From positions 30,196 through 94,195 of the forward strand of contig JAKPEO010000034.1 in NCBI GenBank assembly GCA_029551925.1: DNA of 64,000 nucleotides. Direction: 5' to 3'. This DNA comes from a bacterium. GTDB lineage: Bacteria > JAGOBX01. How positions within the stretch are numbered: position 1 is the stretch's first letter; the number at the start of each line of letters is the position of its first letter. The notes under the pieces are model-generated. The model was not told the DNA's origin. It did not search any database and saw only the letters and a program-made list of their open reading frames with translations. The position numbers and the translations under genes are program-made. Shown one piece after another: positions 45,275 through 54,628 of this stretch.

Positions 45275-47056
45275 TTATGTGCGTTTAAATGTTTTTTCCA
45301 ATTCGGCAAAAGATAAATTAATAAATGTCGGTCGTCCGTGTGGACAGGTCTTAATATCTTTATCTTGCAATATATGTTCCACTATCTCTTGCATTTCAGA
45401 AACTAATAATCTACTCCCTGATTTTATTGCTGATTTACAGGACATCAGCGCAACTATATTATGCAATTTTTCGTCAATCGTATGTATCTTGCCTAATGCC
45501 AGTATATCATCAATCAAATCCAACAATAATCTTTTATCATCAGCGCGGCTGCCAATAAATAACGGCACACTGCGTAAAATCAAAGTGTTTCCGCCGAAAT
45601 CTTCAAGAATCATTCCCATTTTCTCAAATACATCAAGCCATTGATTTATTAATATTTTTTCTGATTGAGTTAATTCTATTGTCAGCGGCAGCAGCAGCAT
45701 CTGCGCTTCAATTTTTTCTTTTGATTTGATTATTTTCATAAATTTATTATATAAAATTCGCTCGTGCGCAGCGTGCTGGTCTATTATCTTTATGCCGTCA
45801 TCACATTCGACAATTATATATAAATTATTAATCTGCCCGATTATCCGATAATTCAGTTCAAGATTTTCAGCGGATTTTTCAGTTATTGCTAATTCAATAT
45901 TTTCAGTTTTTTGCTGCGCCTCATCTGATTTTTGTTCTAATTCTAATGAATAATTCTGTATTTTTTTTACAGAACTTTGTTCTAATTCCAAAGCAATATT
46001 TGACAGTTGTTCTTTTTTTAATTCTGCAACAGAATATGTTTTTAATTTAATGTTCGGATTGATTTTTTCGCTTGTTTGCAATGCATCAGTAAATACATTT
46101 TCTAAAATATTCTTAATTTTAATATTATCTACAAATCGCACTTCGATTTTTGTCGGATGAATGTTAACATCAATTTGTTCGGCAGGCAAATCAATAAATA
46201 CTATATACATCGGATGTTCGTTTACTCCCAATAATGTTTTATAGGAATTATAAACCGCGGCATTTATCATTGTATTTCTTATAAATCGATTATTAACAAA
46301 AATTTTCTGACGATCGCGCGATTTTCGCGAAAGTTTCGGATTGCCAAAATACGCTTCAATATTAACATCTTCTATTTTTTTATTTACAACAATTAAATCA
46401 TCTTTTATTGAATAGCCGTATAAATTTAATAATGCTTCTAATCTTGACGTTACTTTCGGCGATTCAAATATTAATTTATTTTCATTATAAAATTTAAAAT
46501 TTATATGCGGATAAGCAAGCGAATGATTTGTTATAACATTCAAAAAATGCGCAGTTTCTGTTGCTTCGGTTTTTAAAAATTTTTTGCGGACCGGCGTGTT
46601 GAAAAATAAATCTTCTACTATTATTTCTGTGCCTGTCTGCATTCCCACAATATTTTTATTTTTTACTATTCCAGATTTGATTATTAACTCAATACCTTCA
46701 TTAGCGTTTTCAGGTTTGCTGCGTATAGTCATTTTTGACACAGCAGCGATACTCGCTAATGCTTCGCCGCGAAACCCGTGAGTCGTAATTTTATATAAAT
46801 CTTGCGCTTCTTTTATTTTACTTGTAGCGTGCCGTTCAATACATAAAAAAATATCTTCTTCGTCCAATCCGCAACCATTATCTATTATTCCTATTTTTTT
46901 TTTGCCGGCATTTTCAATAAATATTGTTATTTCTGTGGCGCCTGCGTCTATTGAATTGTCTATTAATTCTTTAATAACAGACGCAGGTCTTTCAATTACT
47001 TCGCCTGCCGCAATTTTATTGATTAAATTTTCATCTAAAATGTGAATCTTTGCCAT
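45275..47056 (-). CDS. mutL: DNA mismatch repair protein MutL
   Basis: 593 residues. The N-terminal GHKL ATPase has ELIDNSIDAGATEI, DNGCGLDEED and THGFRGEALASIAAVS, followed by the transducer with VNNRFIRN and VDVNIHPTKIEVRF. A variable linker (about 345-425) leads to a C-terminal domain with an endonuclease-type site: DQHAAHERILYN, MSCKSAIKSG and CPHGRPTF. In the first motif the final Glu of the usual DQHAxxExxxxE is Asn, so nicking activity may be altered. It coordinates MutS with strand incision. The start is two bases after the REC-STAS gene. mutS is not in the window. Confidence 0.94.
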   Translation of the reverse strand: MAKIHILDENLINKIAAGEVIERPASVIKELIDNSIDAGATEITIFIENAGKKKIGIIDNGCGLDEEDIFLCIERHATSKIKEAQDLYKITTHGFRGEALASIAAVSKMTIRSKPENANEGIELIIKSGIVKNKNIVGMQTGTEIIVEDLFFNTPVRKKFLKTEATETAHFLNVITNHSLAYPHINFKFYNENKLIFESPKVTSRLEALLNLYGYSIKDDLIVVNKKIEDVNIEAYFGNPKLSRKSRDRQKIFVNNRFIRNTMINAAVYNSYKTLLGVNEHPMYIVFIDLPAEQIDVNIHPTKIEVRFVDNIKIKNILENVFTDALQTSEKINPNIKLKTYSVAELKKEQLSNIALELEQSSVKKIQNYSLELEQKSDEAQQKTENIELAITEKSAENLELNYRIIGQINNLYIIVECDDGIKIIDQHAAHERILYNKFMKIIKSKEKIEAQMLLLPLTIELTQSEKILINQWLDVFEKMGMILEDFGGNTLILRSVPLFIGSRADDKRLLLDLIDDILALGKIHTIDEKLHNIVALMSCKSAIKSGSRLLVSEMQEIVEHILQDKDIKTCPHGRPTFINLSFAELEKTFKRT

Positions 47057-47058
47057 TA

Positions 47059-48180
47059 TTATTTGTTGATATAAGCCATTGCGCTTTCCAAATCAGTATA
47101 AATCTCGAATTTTGTGATAAAACCGCCTTCTTTTAATTGCGTGATTAAATTTTGTGATTTGATTATTAAAACAATTTTACCTTCGTTTTTTATTACTAAA
47201 TTTGTTTGATATTTCATTAATACACCAGCCAATCGCGCAGGCACCGCATCTGTATTATTAAAATCAACTATTATTCGCTTGCGATTGTATCTAAATAATT
47301 CCAATATACAATTATCAAGCAAATCTATCTGTTCTGGGGTAGGCGCGACAAAAAATTTTATTATAGGCACACCGCTGTTAAATAAAACTGGCAGCGGATA
47401 TTTTGCATCTTCCGCTGTTATTTTTTTTGTATTTTCTATCTCAGAAACATCTATATCTGGCGGCAACGCCGCAGACATTTCAGTAAAAATTTCAAATGTC
47501 GATAGCATATGCGCTTCTTTAAAAAATGATTCGATTTCTGAGTTCATAACTACTAAACTGACTTTTATATGCCGCTCATTTAATTTGGCTATTAAGTTAT
47601 CAAAAAATACAACATTTAAATTATCTATTGTTTTATTTTCTTTTAAATTTAATATTACTTGCGAAATTTCTTCTTTAAATTTTGTTATTGAATTCGAGAT
47701 TTTTTTTATGTATTCTAATGAAATAAAATCATTCGGGCAATTCATTACAACTACATAATTTTTATAAAATATTGGAAATGTATCGTGCTTTTCTATTTCT
47801 GTGGATTGATTGAGTTTTTTGAAAACTTCCGCTATTTTCAATTTCGCTATATCTAAATTAAACGGCTTGGTAATATAATCAATCGCACCTAAACTTATCG
47901 CTTCCAATATATGCGATTTTTGTGAAAGAGCGCTTAATATTATAACAGGAATTTTACGAGTATTGTCATCGCTTTTCAATAATTTCAATGTTTCAAAACC
48001 ATTTAATACCGGCATCATAATATCGAGCAATATCAAATCCGGCTTTTCGCTTTTCGCTAAATCATACCCGATTTTGCCATTTTCTGCGACAACAGTATCA
48101 TATCCGATTTTTCGTAAATTCAATGATACAATACTGCTAATAAATTTTTGGTCTTCTACTATTAATATTTTCTTGCTCAA
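47059..48180 (-). CDS. Response regulator with two STAS-like domains
   Basis: 373 residues. A receiver domain (1-122) has VEDQKF, acceptor Asp in LILLDIMMPVLNG and TKPF. Two consecutive alpha/beta segments follow. The first (about 138-240; VILNLKENKTIDNLNVVFFDNLIAKL) matches the anti-sigma-factor-antagonist (STAS) plan; the second (about 272-373; RIIVDFNNTDAVPARLAGVLMKY) repeats it. Neither has the usual Asp-Ser phosphorylation site, so binding rather than classic partner switching is likely. The start is a TTG at 48180 that overlaps the end of the SppA tail (TTGA). mutL follows two bases after its stop. Confidence 0.7.
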   Translation of the reverse strand: MSKKILIVEDQKFISSIVSLNLRKIGYDTVVAENGKIGYDLAKSEKPDLILLDIMMPVLNGFETLKLLKSDDNTRKIPVIILSALSQKSHILEAISLGAIDYITKPFNLDIAKLKIAEVFKKLNQSTEIEKHDTFPIFYKNYVVVMNCPNDFISLEYIKKISNSITKFKEEISQVILNLKENKTIDNLNVVFFDNLIAKLNERHIKVSLVVMNSEIESFFKEAHMLSTFEIFTEMSAALPPDIDVSEIENTKKITAEDAKYPLPVLFNSGVPIIKFFVAPTPEQIDLLDNCILELFRYNRKRIIVDFNNTDAVPARLAGVLMKYQTNLVIKNEGKIVLIIKSQNLITQLKEGGFITKFEIYTDLESAMAYINK

Positions 48181-48395
48181 AATAAATCACCAGTTAATTG
48201 ATACAGAAATTTTATCTTATTGTTATTATCATAATTTTTAGCATCAATATATCGTAAATATTCAGGAAATTTTATTGAATTAAATATAGACGAATATCTA
48301 AATAATCTATTCCAAAAATCTGATGGCTGCGTTTCATAAATCTGAGGTGCGCCGGTATTTCCGGTAATTTTCCATAAATAATCCAATGCTTCATA
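48177..48395 (-). other. Out-of-frame C-terminal tail of SppA
   Basis: In the -1 frame relative to the SppA gene, about 71 residues begin YEALDYLWKITGNTGAPQIY and end in GDLF. This continues the expected SppA ending (GG-Y-x-x-A-L-D-x-L) better than the frame-1 tail does. Its stop overlaps the next gene start as TTGA, as expected for an intact gene end. The switch lies between 48407 and 48391, in a TATATTAT tract. A one-base loss or two-base gain explains it. Confidence 0.65.
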
Positions 48396-49195
48396 ATATA
48401 ACCTCCTGTAAAATCAGCAAGACCATTTTGAACTGCATCAGCGCCTGTAAACATTCTGCCGTCAAACAAAATTTTATCTTCTGCTTTTATTTTTCCTGAA
48501 CGCCCTGTTTTTACTGCTTCGACAAATTGTTTATACAATGCATTAATAGCGTCTTGAAAAATTTTCTTTTCTTCTGCCGTGGCTTCGCGATAAGGCGAAC
48601 CCATATCTTTATGCTTATCGCTCACATAAACATTTGGCTCGACACCGACTTTATCAAGTAATTTTTTTATATTAACGCCTGTCATTATCACTCCAATATT
48701 ACCTACTATCGACGATTGGTTAACGAATATCGTATCGGCTGCGGCGGAAATATAATACGCGCCACTCGCTGCTAAATCAGCAACTGATACTACAACAGGT
48801 TTTTTGGTTTTTTCTCTAAATTTTAATAAGCCATTATATATCTCTTGCGAAGCTGCTACTGTCCCCCCCGGCGAATTTATACGCAATAGCAATCCGACAA
48901 TATTTTCTTCTTCGATTGTCGCATTTAATTCTTCGACAATATTATCAGCGCCCGATTTTTCACCGAAAAAATTCTGTTCATCTGTAAAATATATCGGACC
49001 ATAGATATTTATAACTTTTATTGATTTATCAGCCAAAACTTTTTTTTTGCTTAAAATCGAAAAATCTATTTTTGCTTTTGAAGGAGATTTAGATGATGTT
49101 GTAATGTTTTTCGAACTAAATAAATTTATAATAATTAACAAAATTGATATAATCACTAAAAAAATCAAAAATGTAAATATTTTAGGCGTCTTCAT
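48272..49195 (-). CDS. sppA: Signal peptide peptidase SppA (S49 protease), probably frameshifted near its end
   Basis: 307 residues in the open frame. An N-terminal membrane helix (about 7-28) anchors a Clp-like S49 domain. It has LLLRINSPGGTVAASQEIY, the catalytic Ser in DLAASGAYYISAAAD, SSIVGNIGVIMTGVN and the catalytic-dyad Lys region. DGRMFTGADAVQNGLADF follows. The enzyme degrades leftover signal peptides in the membrane. The last 40 residues after TGGY look non-native; the natural ending appears in the -1 frame down to 48177 (see that entry). A perfect AGGAGG lies just before the shift point. Activity may survive because the active site is upstream. A sequencing or assembly indel is as likely as a real mutation. 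Confidence 0.82.
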   Translation of the reverse strand: MKTPKIFTFLIFLVIISILLIIINLFSSKNITTSSKSPSKAKIDFSILSKKKVLADKSIKVINIYGPIYFTDEQNFFGEKSGADNIVEELNATIEEENIVGLLLRINSPGGTVAASQEIYNGLLKFREKTKKPVVVSVADLAASGAYYISAAADTIFVNQSSIVGNIGVIMTGVNIKKLLDKVGVEPNVYVSDKHKDMGSPYREATAEEKKIFQDAINALYKQFVEAVKTGRSGKIKAEDKILFDGRMFTGADAVQNGLADFTGGYIMKHWIIYGKLPEIPAHLRFMKRSHQIFGIDYLDIRLYLIQ

Positions 49196-49214
49196 TTTTA
49201 TGAACCAATCAATA

Positions 49215-49442
49215 TTACTGAAAAATTTCTATTCCTATAATTTTTTCTGTTTTGCAATCTTTTTGTAAGACTATTGTGGCGCCGTTTTCCGCTTCAAACA
49301 TAATTGTATCTACGCCTTTATCTCGAACAATTTTAGCGGTTGTATCAGAAAAATCAATTATCACTGTTTTTTCAAATATTCCGCTATCGTCTTTATTTTT
49401 ATTTGATTGATTAAATAACTCGACAATTGGTATAACCTTCAT
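49215..49442 (-). CDS. Small uncharacterised protein
   Basis: 75 residues from the ATG at 49442; a TTG at 49451 would add three. It is acidic and beta-rich, with a middle segment TVIIDFSDTTAKIVRD and an ending KIIGIEIFQ that faintly recalls DUF2283-type small proteins. That resemblance is weak. It fits neatly between the O-antigen-ligase-like gene (16 bases) and sppA (19 bases), which supports it as a real gene in the run. It has no signal peptide or membrane helix. No function is proposed. The ribosome site is poor. Confidence 0.55.
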   Translation of the reverse strand: MKVIPIVELFNQSNKNKDDSGIFEKTVIIDFSDTTAKIVRDKGVDTIMFEAENGATIVLQKDCKTEKIIGIEIFQ

Positions 49443-49458
49443 AAAAAACAATAACTCG

Positions 49459-51894
49459 CTAAATATTTTTTAAGAATTCTGCTATTTCATTATTAGTAGG
49501 CACAAGTTTTCGCGCTTCTTCCCCTAATAATTTCGCATTTGTATTATTTCCTATAATCTTATAGGATTTAGATATACATAATAACAACTTCGCTTTCGAT
49601 TCATTATTATTTTGAACATCAGCCATCATTGAATTTAATAATGGAATCATTTCATTAAATAATTGATGACTTATCGCTGATTTTGAATAAGTTTTATTCA
49701 AATAATCAAAATATCTTTTTACATAATTTATATCTTTTGTTCTAATAAGATAACTCATCATTATCAATTTATTCCGAACATCTTGCGGCTCTAAATCAAT
49801 CGCTAATGTTATCCAATTAACAGCTGATTTTAAATTGCCTTTTTCCGCGCGGATTGTAGAAATATCCTTTATCGAATTTATATAGCGTTGCTTTTGCGTA
49901 TTATAATCATTCGTATATCTTTCAGCGTTTTGCTTTATCATTTCTGGTGATAGGCGCAAAAGTTCCCCAAAAAAATAACTCGATTGGAGACGCTGCACCG
50001 CTCGTTCTTTTTCTTCGCGCGCTACTTCTTTTAGCATAAACGCGTGATAAAATGCGAACCCTGTAAATTTTCGTTGCATATAATAATGTATTAGATTCTC
50101 ATGATTACGCTCGTTATTTTCTAATATCGTAGCCCATTCAAATTGCCTCATCGCTTCATAATAATTACCTAATTGTAAATACAGCATTCCAATATTATTA
50201 TGTATCTGCGCGTAATTTGGCGCCATTTTAATTATTTCATTATACATTTCGAGCGCTTTATGCAGATTTTTGATACCTTCGGCATTTTTGCCTGCTCTCA
50301 AATCATTAGTGCCTTTTTGCAAATATACAAAGCCTAATTTATAATAACTCGATAAATCATAAGGATACAACAATATCGAACGAGATAAATATACTTCCGC
50401 TTCATTCAAAACTTGCGGAGAATTAGGAGAATTATCAACGCGCACCATTCCCATTTTTAAATAAAAATCTGACTGCGCTAATTTATAACAAAATTTTATA
50501 AAATAAAAAAATACAATAATCAATACAATAAACAAAATGATTTTTAAAGGCGTTAAAGTATTAGTATTAACAGCCTTCTTTTTTATAGATATATTAGGTT
50601 CCGCTGATTTTACAGCATAACACAAAGCAACTGATAACCCAAATACGAACCAATGCTGCGTAGCAGGACCAATCCATCGATAGTTAACTGACATTAAATT
50701 TTCAACAATAAAACCAATAGTTGATACAAATAGCGGAATTTGTAAATTTCTAAAATATTGCGATTTGACATTTATCAACATATGCATAACAAATATAAAA
50801 TAAGCGACAAATAACCAAGCAAAATGCGTAATACCCAATAATCCCAATTCTGCAAACCATTCCATAAATTCATTATGCGCATGCATTGTATTATGACTTA
50901 CGCCAGACCGATGATAATTAGACGGGCGATAGCGCGGAAATGTTAATTGAAATGTCCCCTGCCCTTGCCCCAATATCGGCGCATCTCTAAGCATTCTACC
51001 TGCGCCAGTCCACATTTTTTTACGAACTAAATTCGTGCTTTCTGTAGTCTGAAATATAGTATTCATACGCATTGCAAAATACGGACTTGTTTTATAAGCA
51101 ACATAGAAAAGTGCTATCGCTAATATTATCGATATAATAGAAAAACCGAAAAATAACCGTTTTTTTTTCAATAAAAATCTTAATACGCCAAACCGAATAC
51201 TTAGTATTATAAAAAATACATTTTCAAAAGCAAAGCCAATCATAGCACTGCGGTTGCCAGAATATAAGATACACCATCCGCATAAAATATATGTCAACAA
51301 CGAAAGCAATCTTAACGCTATATTTTTTGTCGTAAATAATATTGCTAAACAAATCGGCGCCGCTACTACTAAATAGCCGCCAAAAAAGTTTTGGTTGCCA
51401 AATGTAGAAACATACGGTGCCGGCTCTATCCCCCACTTAATAAAATCTACATTGTATATTTGCAATATCCCATACAGACAAGTCAGCAATGTCACAAATA
51501 ATATCATTATTAAATAATATTCTACACATCTCACTGTTTTGCAATAAGCTATTAATGTCAAAATAATAGCAAAAAAACTCAAAAATCGCGATGTTTCTTC
51601 AATATTATAATACCAAAAATATGGCGTGAAAAATGTAGATATAACAAAAATTACAACTATCATTACAATTGGCAAAACAACTGGCACACTCGGCATTCTA
51701 AACTTATCTGTATTATAAATAGAATGACCTATCCATATAAAAAACAATAGCATCGCAAGCGCAGTCAATATTATCTGTTTATTTAAAACTATATTTTGCG
51801 TAAATGTATTAAAATACAACGCTACAGCAGTAAATAATACTCCTAATGTAATCAATACAAATTTCTCAATTGCGCCTTCATAATTATTTTGCAT
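49459..51894 (-). CDS. O-antigen-ligase-like polymer membrane protein with TPR tail
   Basis: 811 residues from the ATG at 51894; a TTG at 51903 with AGGA four bases upstream is a serious alternative. About twelve membrane helices fill residues 15-450. They include the Wzy_C (O-antigen ligase) region with GNQNFFGGYLVVAAPI, LYSGNRSAMIGF and GQGQGTFQLTFPRYRP followed by SHNTMHAHNEFMEW, where the conserved Arg and His lie. From about 485 the chain is TPR-like (LGFVYLQKGTNDLRAG, HNNIGMLYLQLGNYYEAMRQF). WaaL-type proteins attach polymer to lipid in the inner membrane. Ligase against polymerase cannot be told. The TPR tail suggests a periplasmic partner. Confidence 0.82.
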   Translation of the reverse strand: MQNNYEGAIEKFVLITLGVLFTAVALYFNTFTQNIVLNKQIILTALAMLLFFIWIGHSIYNTDKFRMPSVPVVLPIVMIVVIFVISTFFTPYFWYYNIEETSRFLSFFAIILTLIAYCKTVRCVEYYLIMILFVTLLTCLYGILQIYNVDFIKWGIEPAPYVSTFGNQNFFGGYLVVAAPICLAILFTTKNIALRLLSLLTYILCGWCILYSGNRSAMIGFAFENVFFIILSIRFGVLRFLLKKKRLFFGFSIISIILAIALFYVAYKTSPYFAMRMNTIFQTTESTNLVRKKMWTGAGRMLRDAPILGQGQGTFQLTFPRYRPSNYHRSGVSHNTMHAHNEFMEWFAELGLLGITHFAWLFVAYFIFVMHMLINVKSQYFRNLQIPLFVSTIGFIVENLMSVNYRWIGPATQHWFVFGLSVALCYAVKSAEPNISIKKKAVNTNTLTPLKIILFIVLIIVFFYFIKFCYKLAQSDFYLKMGMVRVDNSPNSPQVLNEAEVYLSRSILLYPYDLSSYYKLGFVYLQKGTNDLRAGKNAEGIKNLHKALEMYNEIIKMAPNYAQIHNNIGMLYLQLGNYYEAMRQFEWATILENNERNHENLIHYYMQRKFTGFAFYHAFMLKEVAREEKERAVQRLQSSYFFGELLRLSPEMIKQNAERYTNDYNTQKQRYINSIKDISTIRAEKGNLKSAVNWITLAIDLEPQDVRNKLIMMSYLIRTKDINYVKRYFDYLNKTYSKSAISHQLFNEMIPLLNSMMADVQNNNESKAKLLLCISKSYKIIGNNTNAKLLGEEARKLVPTNNEIAEFLKNI

Positions 51895-51923
51895 ACTAGT
51901 CAACCATTCCTATTTTTTGAGAT

Positions 51924-52802
51924 TTATTTTTTTATTAGATTATATTGTTCTAAAACTTTTACTAAACTATTATAATTTTCTTTTTTCAAATTACATAACG
52001 GCAATCTTATTTCAAATTCGCAAAGCCCCATTAATGCCGCCGCTGTTTTTACTGGTATCGGATTTGTTTCAATAAACATTGCTTTTATGATAGGCAATAA
52101 TTCCAATTGCAAATTACGCGCAGTTTCAAAATCGCGATTTTCAAATGCTTCATATAATTTTACCATAGCAGATGGCATAATATTAGCTAAAACAGATATT
52201 ACACCGCGACCGCCTAATGCTAGTATTGGAAAAAATAATCCGTCATCACCAGATATTACATTTATTTTTTTGCCGCATAATCTAATAATTTCAGAAACTT
52301 GCGCTATATCGCCAGATGCTTCTTTTATCGCTACAATATTCGGTATTTCTGATAATTTGGCAACTGTTTCCGGCAGCATATTAACTCCTGTTCTTCCCGG
52401 CACATTATATAATACGATTGGTATATCTACATTTTCAGCAATTGTTTTAAAATGACGATACAGCCCTTCCTGTGTGGGTTTATTATAGTAAGGCGTAATT
52501 ACCAAAGCGCCGTCCGCGCCGGAGGTCTTGGCATGCATTGTCAAACGCACTGCGTCATTAGTAGAATTTGAGCCGGAACCCGCTATTATCTTAACTTTAT
52601 TTTTTGCGCGTTTGATTGCCAATTCTATAACATATTCGTGTTCTTCTAATGACAAAGTCGATGACTCACCTGTCGTGCCGCAAGGCACAATGCCATTAAC
52701 ATTGTTTGCAATCTGCATATCAATAATTTTTTCATAACTATTCTCATCAATTTTTCCGTTTTTAAACGGAGTAATTACAGCGGTATATACGCCTTCAAAC
52801 AT
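51924..52802 (-). CDS. dapA: 4-hydroxy-tetrahydrodipicolinate synthase DapA
   Basis: 292 residues, a TIM barrel of normal length. It has GVYTAVITPF, CGTTGESSTLS, GSGSNST, TPYYNKPTQEG, the Tyr of LYNVPGRTG, the Schiff-base Lys in VAIKEASGD and SGDDGLFFPILALGGRGVIS. It condenses pyruvate with aspartate semialdehyde in lysine and diaminopimelate synthesis. A GGGGGT ribosome site and a consensus-like promoter (52870-52841) precede it. The O-antigen-ligase-like gene follows 20-30 bases later and probably shares its message. Confidence 0.95.
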   Translation of the reverse strand: MFEGVYTAVITPFKNGKIDENSYEKIIDMQIANNVNGIVPCGTTGESSTLSLEEHEYVIELAIKRAKNKVKIIAGSGSNSTNDAVRLTMHAKTSGADGALVITPYYNKPTQEGLYRHFKTIAENVDIPIVLYNVPGRTGVNMLPETVAKLSEIPNIVAIKEASGDIAQVSEIIRLCGKKINVISGDDGLFFPILALGGRGVISVLANIMPSAMVKLYEAFENRDFETARNLQLELLPIIKAMFIETNPIPVKTAAALMGLCEFEIRLPLCNLKKENYNSLVKVLEQYNLIKK

Positions 52803-52840
52803 TTTAACCCCCTAATTTTTTTGAAACATAAAATCAAAAT

Positions 52841-52870
52841 ATTATATATCATTTTCAATATATCTGTCAA
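52841..52870 (-). promoter_or_regulatory. Promoter for dapA and downstream genes
   Basis: On the minus strand, TTGACA (52870-52865), an 18-base spacer and TATAAT (52846-52841). The -10 is 38 bases before the dapA ATG. The -35 lies just past the proS stop codon. Confidence 0.6.
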
Positions 52871-52885
52871 TATAATTTGACAAAA

Positions 52886-54598
52886 TTATTTTTCGTATAA
52901 TAACTCTTCTATTTTTTCTGATACTTCGCTAATTTTTACTAATATTTTTTCGCCGGTTTTTCTAATACCTATTTCTATCGACTGTTCATTTAAACTTTTC
53001 GCACCGACAATTATTTGATAAGGTATTCCTATTAATTCAGCGTCTTTAAATTTAAAGCCTGGGCCTACCGCTCTATCATCTAATACAACATCAATATTTT
53101 TAATTTTAATTTCATTATAGATCTTCTCGGCAATTTTAAATTCTTCGCTGTTCGGTTTATTTAATGGCAAAATAATAACAGAAAACGGCGCTATATTCAA
53201 TGGCCAGACAATTCCTTTTTCATCATTATTTTGTTCTATTGCCGCAGCAACTATTCTCGTTATTCCTATACCATAACAGCCCATCACAAACGGCTTTAAT
53301 TTGCCGTCTTCCGCATTATACACTGCGTTCATTTTAGCGGAATATTTAGTACCTAATTTAAAAATTTGGCCTACTTCTATTCCGCGATATTCTTCTAATA
53401 CAGCATCACAATTTATGCATCTATCGCCAGGATTCGCTAATCTAATATCATAAAATTTTTCAATTTTAAAATCGCGCTGATGATTAACATTTATATAATG
53501 CTTATCTTTTTCGTTTGCGCCGACAACAAAATTAGTCAATTGTTTCAGCGATGAATCGCATATCAATTTAATCTGTTTCTTTAAATTCAGCGGTCCGGCA
53601 TAGCCCGGCTCGCAACCGCTAATTTCTTCAATTGTTTTATCGTCCGCAAGTTCAAGATTTATCGTATTCAATATATGTTTTAATTTTATTTCATTTACTT
53701 CGCAATCTCCGCGAATTAACGCAGCCGCTACGCCGTCATCGTATTTATAAAGCAAAGTTTTGACAAGTTTATATTTCGGCAATTTCAAAAAATTACTCAC
53801 TTCTTCTATTGATTTCTGCGATGGTGTATCTACTAATCGCAATTCTAAAAATTCTTCTTTTTCCGGCTGAAATATTTTAGATTTCGCCGTTTCATCTGTC
53901 GCAGCATATCCGCAATTATCGTTCGGACAACTAATAACCCGCGATTCGCCGGACTGCGCTAATACCATAAATTCGTGAGTATTATCTCCACCTATCGCAC
54001 CAGAATCAGCGAGCACCGCGCGAAAACGCAATCCGCATCTTTTGAAAATATTGCTGTATGCTTCATACATTATTTGATAATAATTATCCAGACATTTTTC
54101 GCTCGAATGAAATGAATACGCATCTTTCATTATAAATTCGCGGCTGCGCATTACTCCAAAACGTGGACGCACCTCATCGCGAAATTTATCTTGTATTTGA
54201 TATAAACATAAAGGCAATTGTTTATATGATTTCACTTCGTTTCGCGCAAGCGCTGTAATTACTTCTTCATGTGTAGGACCTAACGCATATTCGTTTTCGT
54301 GTCTGTCTTGCATTCTCATTAATTCTTTACCGTAAACCGTCCAACGTCCGGATTCTTGCCATAATTCAGCGGGCGTTAATATAGGCATAAGTAATTCTAA
54401 TGCCCCGGCTTTATCCATTTCATCTCTTACTATATTTTCTATTTTTTTTATAACGCGCAAACACAACGGCAAATAATTATAAATGCCTGCGCTTACTTTT
54501 CTCAACATCCCGGCACGTATCATTAATTTATGACTAGTTATTTCAGCATCAGCTGGCGTCTCTTTTAATGTCGGCAATAAATATTTACTCAACAACAT
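52886..54598 (-). CDS. proS: Prolyl-tRNA synthetase ProS (bacterial type)
   Basis: 570 residues of class II synthetase. The N-terminal catalytic part has KLMIRAGMLRKVSAGIYNYLPL (motif 1 region), GPTHEEVITALAR, and QIQDKFRDEVRPRFGVMRSREF (motif 2). A YbaK-type editing insert lies at about 225-385. Motif 3 is GCYGIGITRIVAAAIEQ. The anticodon-binding domain (about 470-570) ends the protein. The editing insert marks the bacterial-type enzyme. Carboxynorspermidine synthase starts upstream on the same strand with a 30-base gap. Confidence 0.95.
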   Translation of the reverse strand: MLLSKYLLPTLKETPADAEITSHKLMIRAGMLRKVSAGIYNYLPLCLRVIKKIENIVRDEMDKAGALELLMPILTPAELWQESGRWTVYGKELMRMQDRHENEYALGPTHEEVITALARNEVKSYKQLPLCLYQIQDKFRDEVRPRFGVMRSREFIMKDAYSFHSSEKCLDNYYQIMYEAYSNIFKRCGLRFRAVLADSGAIGGDNTHEFMVLAQSGESRVISCPNDNCGYAATDETAKSKIFQPEKEEFLELRLVDTPSQKSIEEVSNFLKLPKYKLVKTLLYKYDDGVAAALIRGDCEVNEIKLKHILNTINLELADDKTIEEISGCEPGYAGPLNLKKQIKLICDSSLKQLTNFVVGANEKDKHYINVNHQRDFKIEKFYDIRLANPGDRCINCDAVLEEYRGIEVGQIFKLGTKYSAKMNAVYNAEDGKLKPFVMGCYGIGITRIVAAAIEQNNDEKGIVWPLNIAPFSVIILPLNKPNSEEFKIAEKIYNEIKIKNIDVVLDDRAVGPGFKFKDAELIGIPYQIIVGAKSLNEQSIEIGIRKTGEKILVKISEVSEKIEELLYEK

Positions 54599-54628
54599 TT
54601 CATATCTCCAATTTTTATTTTTTCTATG

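Noticed and set aside
48391-48407. Programmed -1 frameshift in sppA driven by AGGAGG
   Set aside because: AGGAGG is present, but neither GGT-TAT-ATT nor the next codons allow re-pairing in the -1 frame; an indel in TATATTAT is simpler. Kept only as a question.
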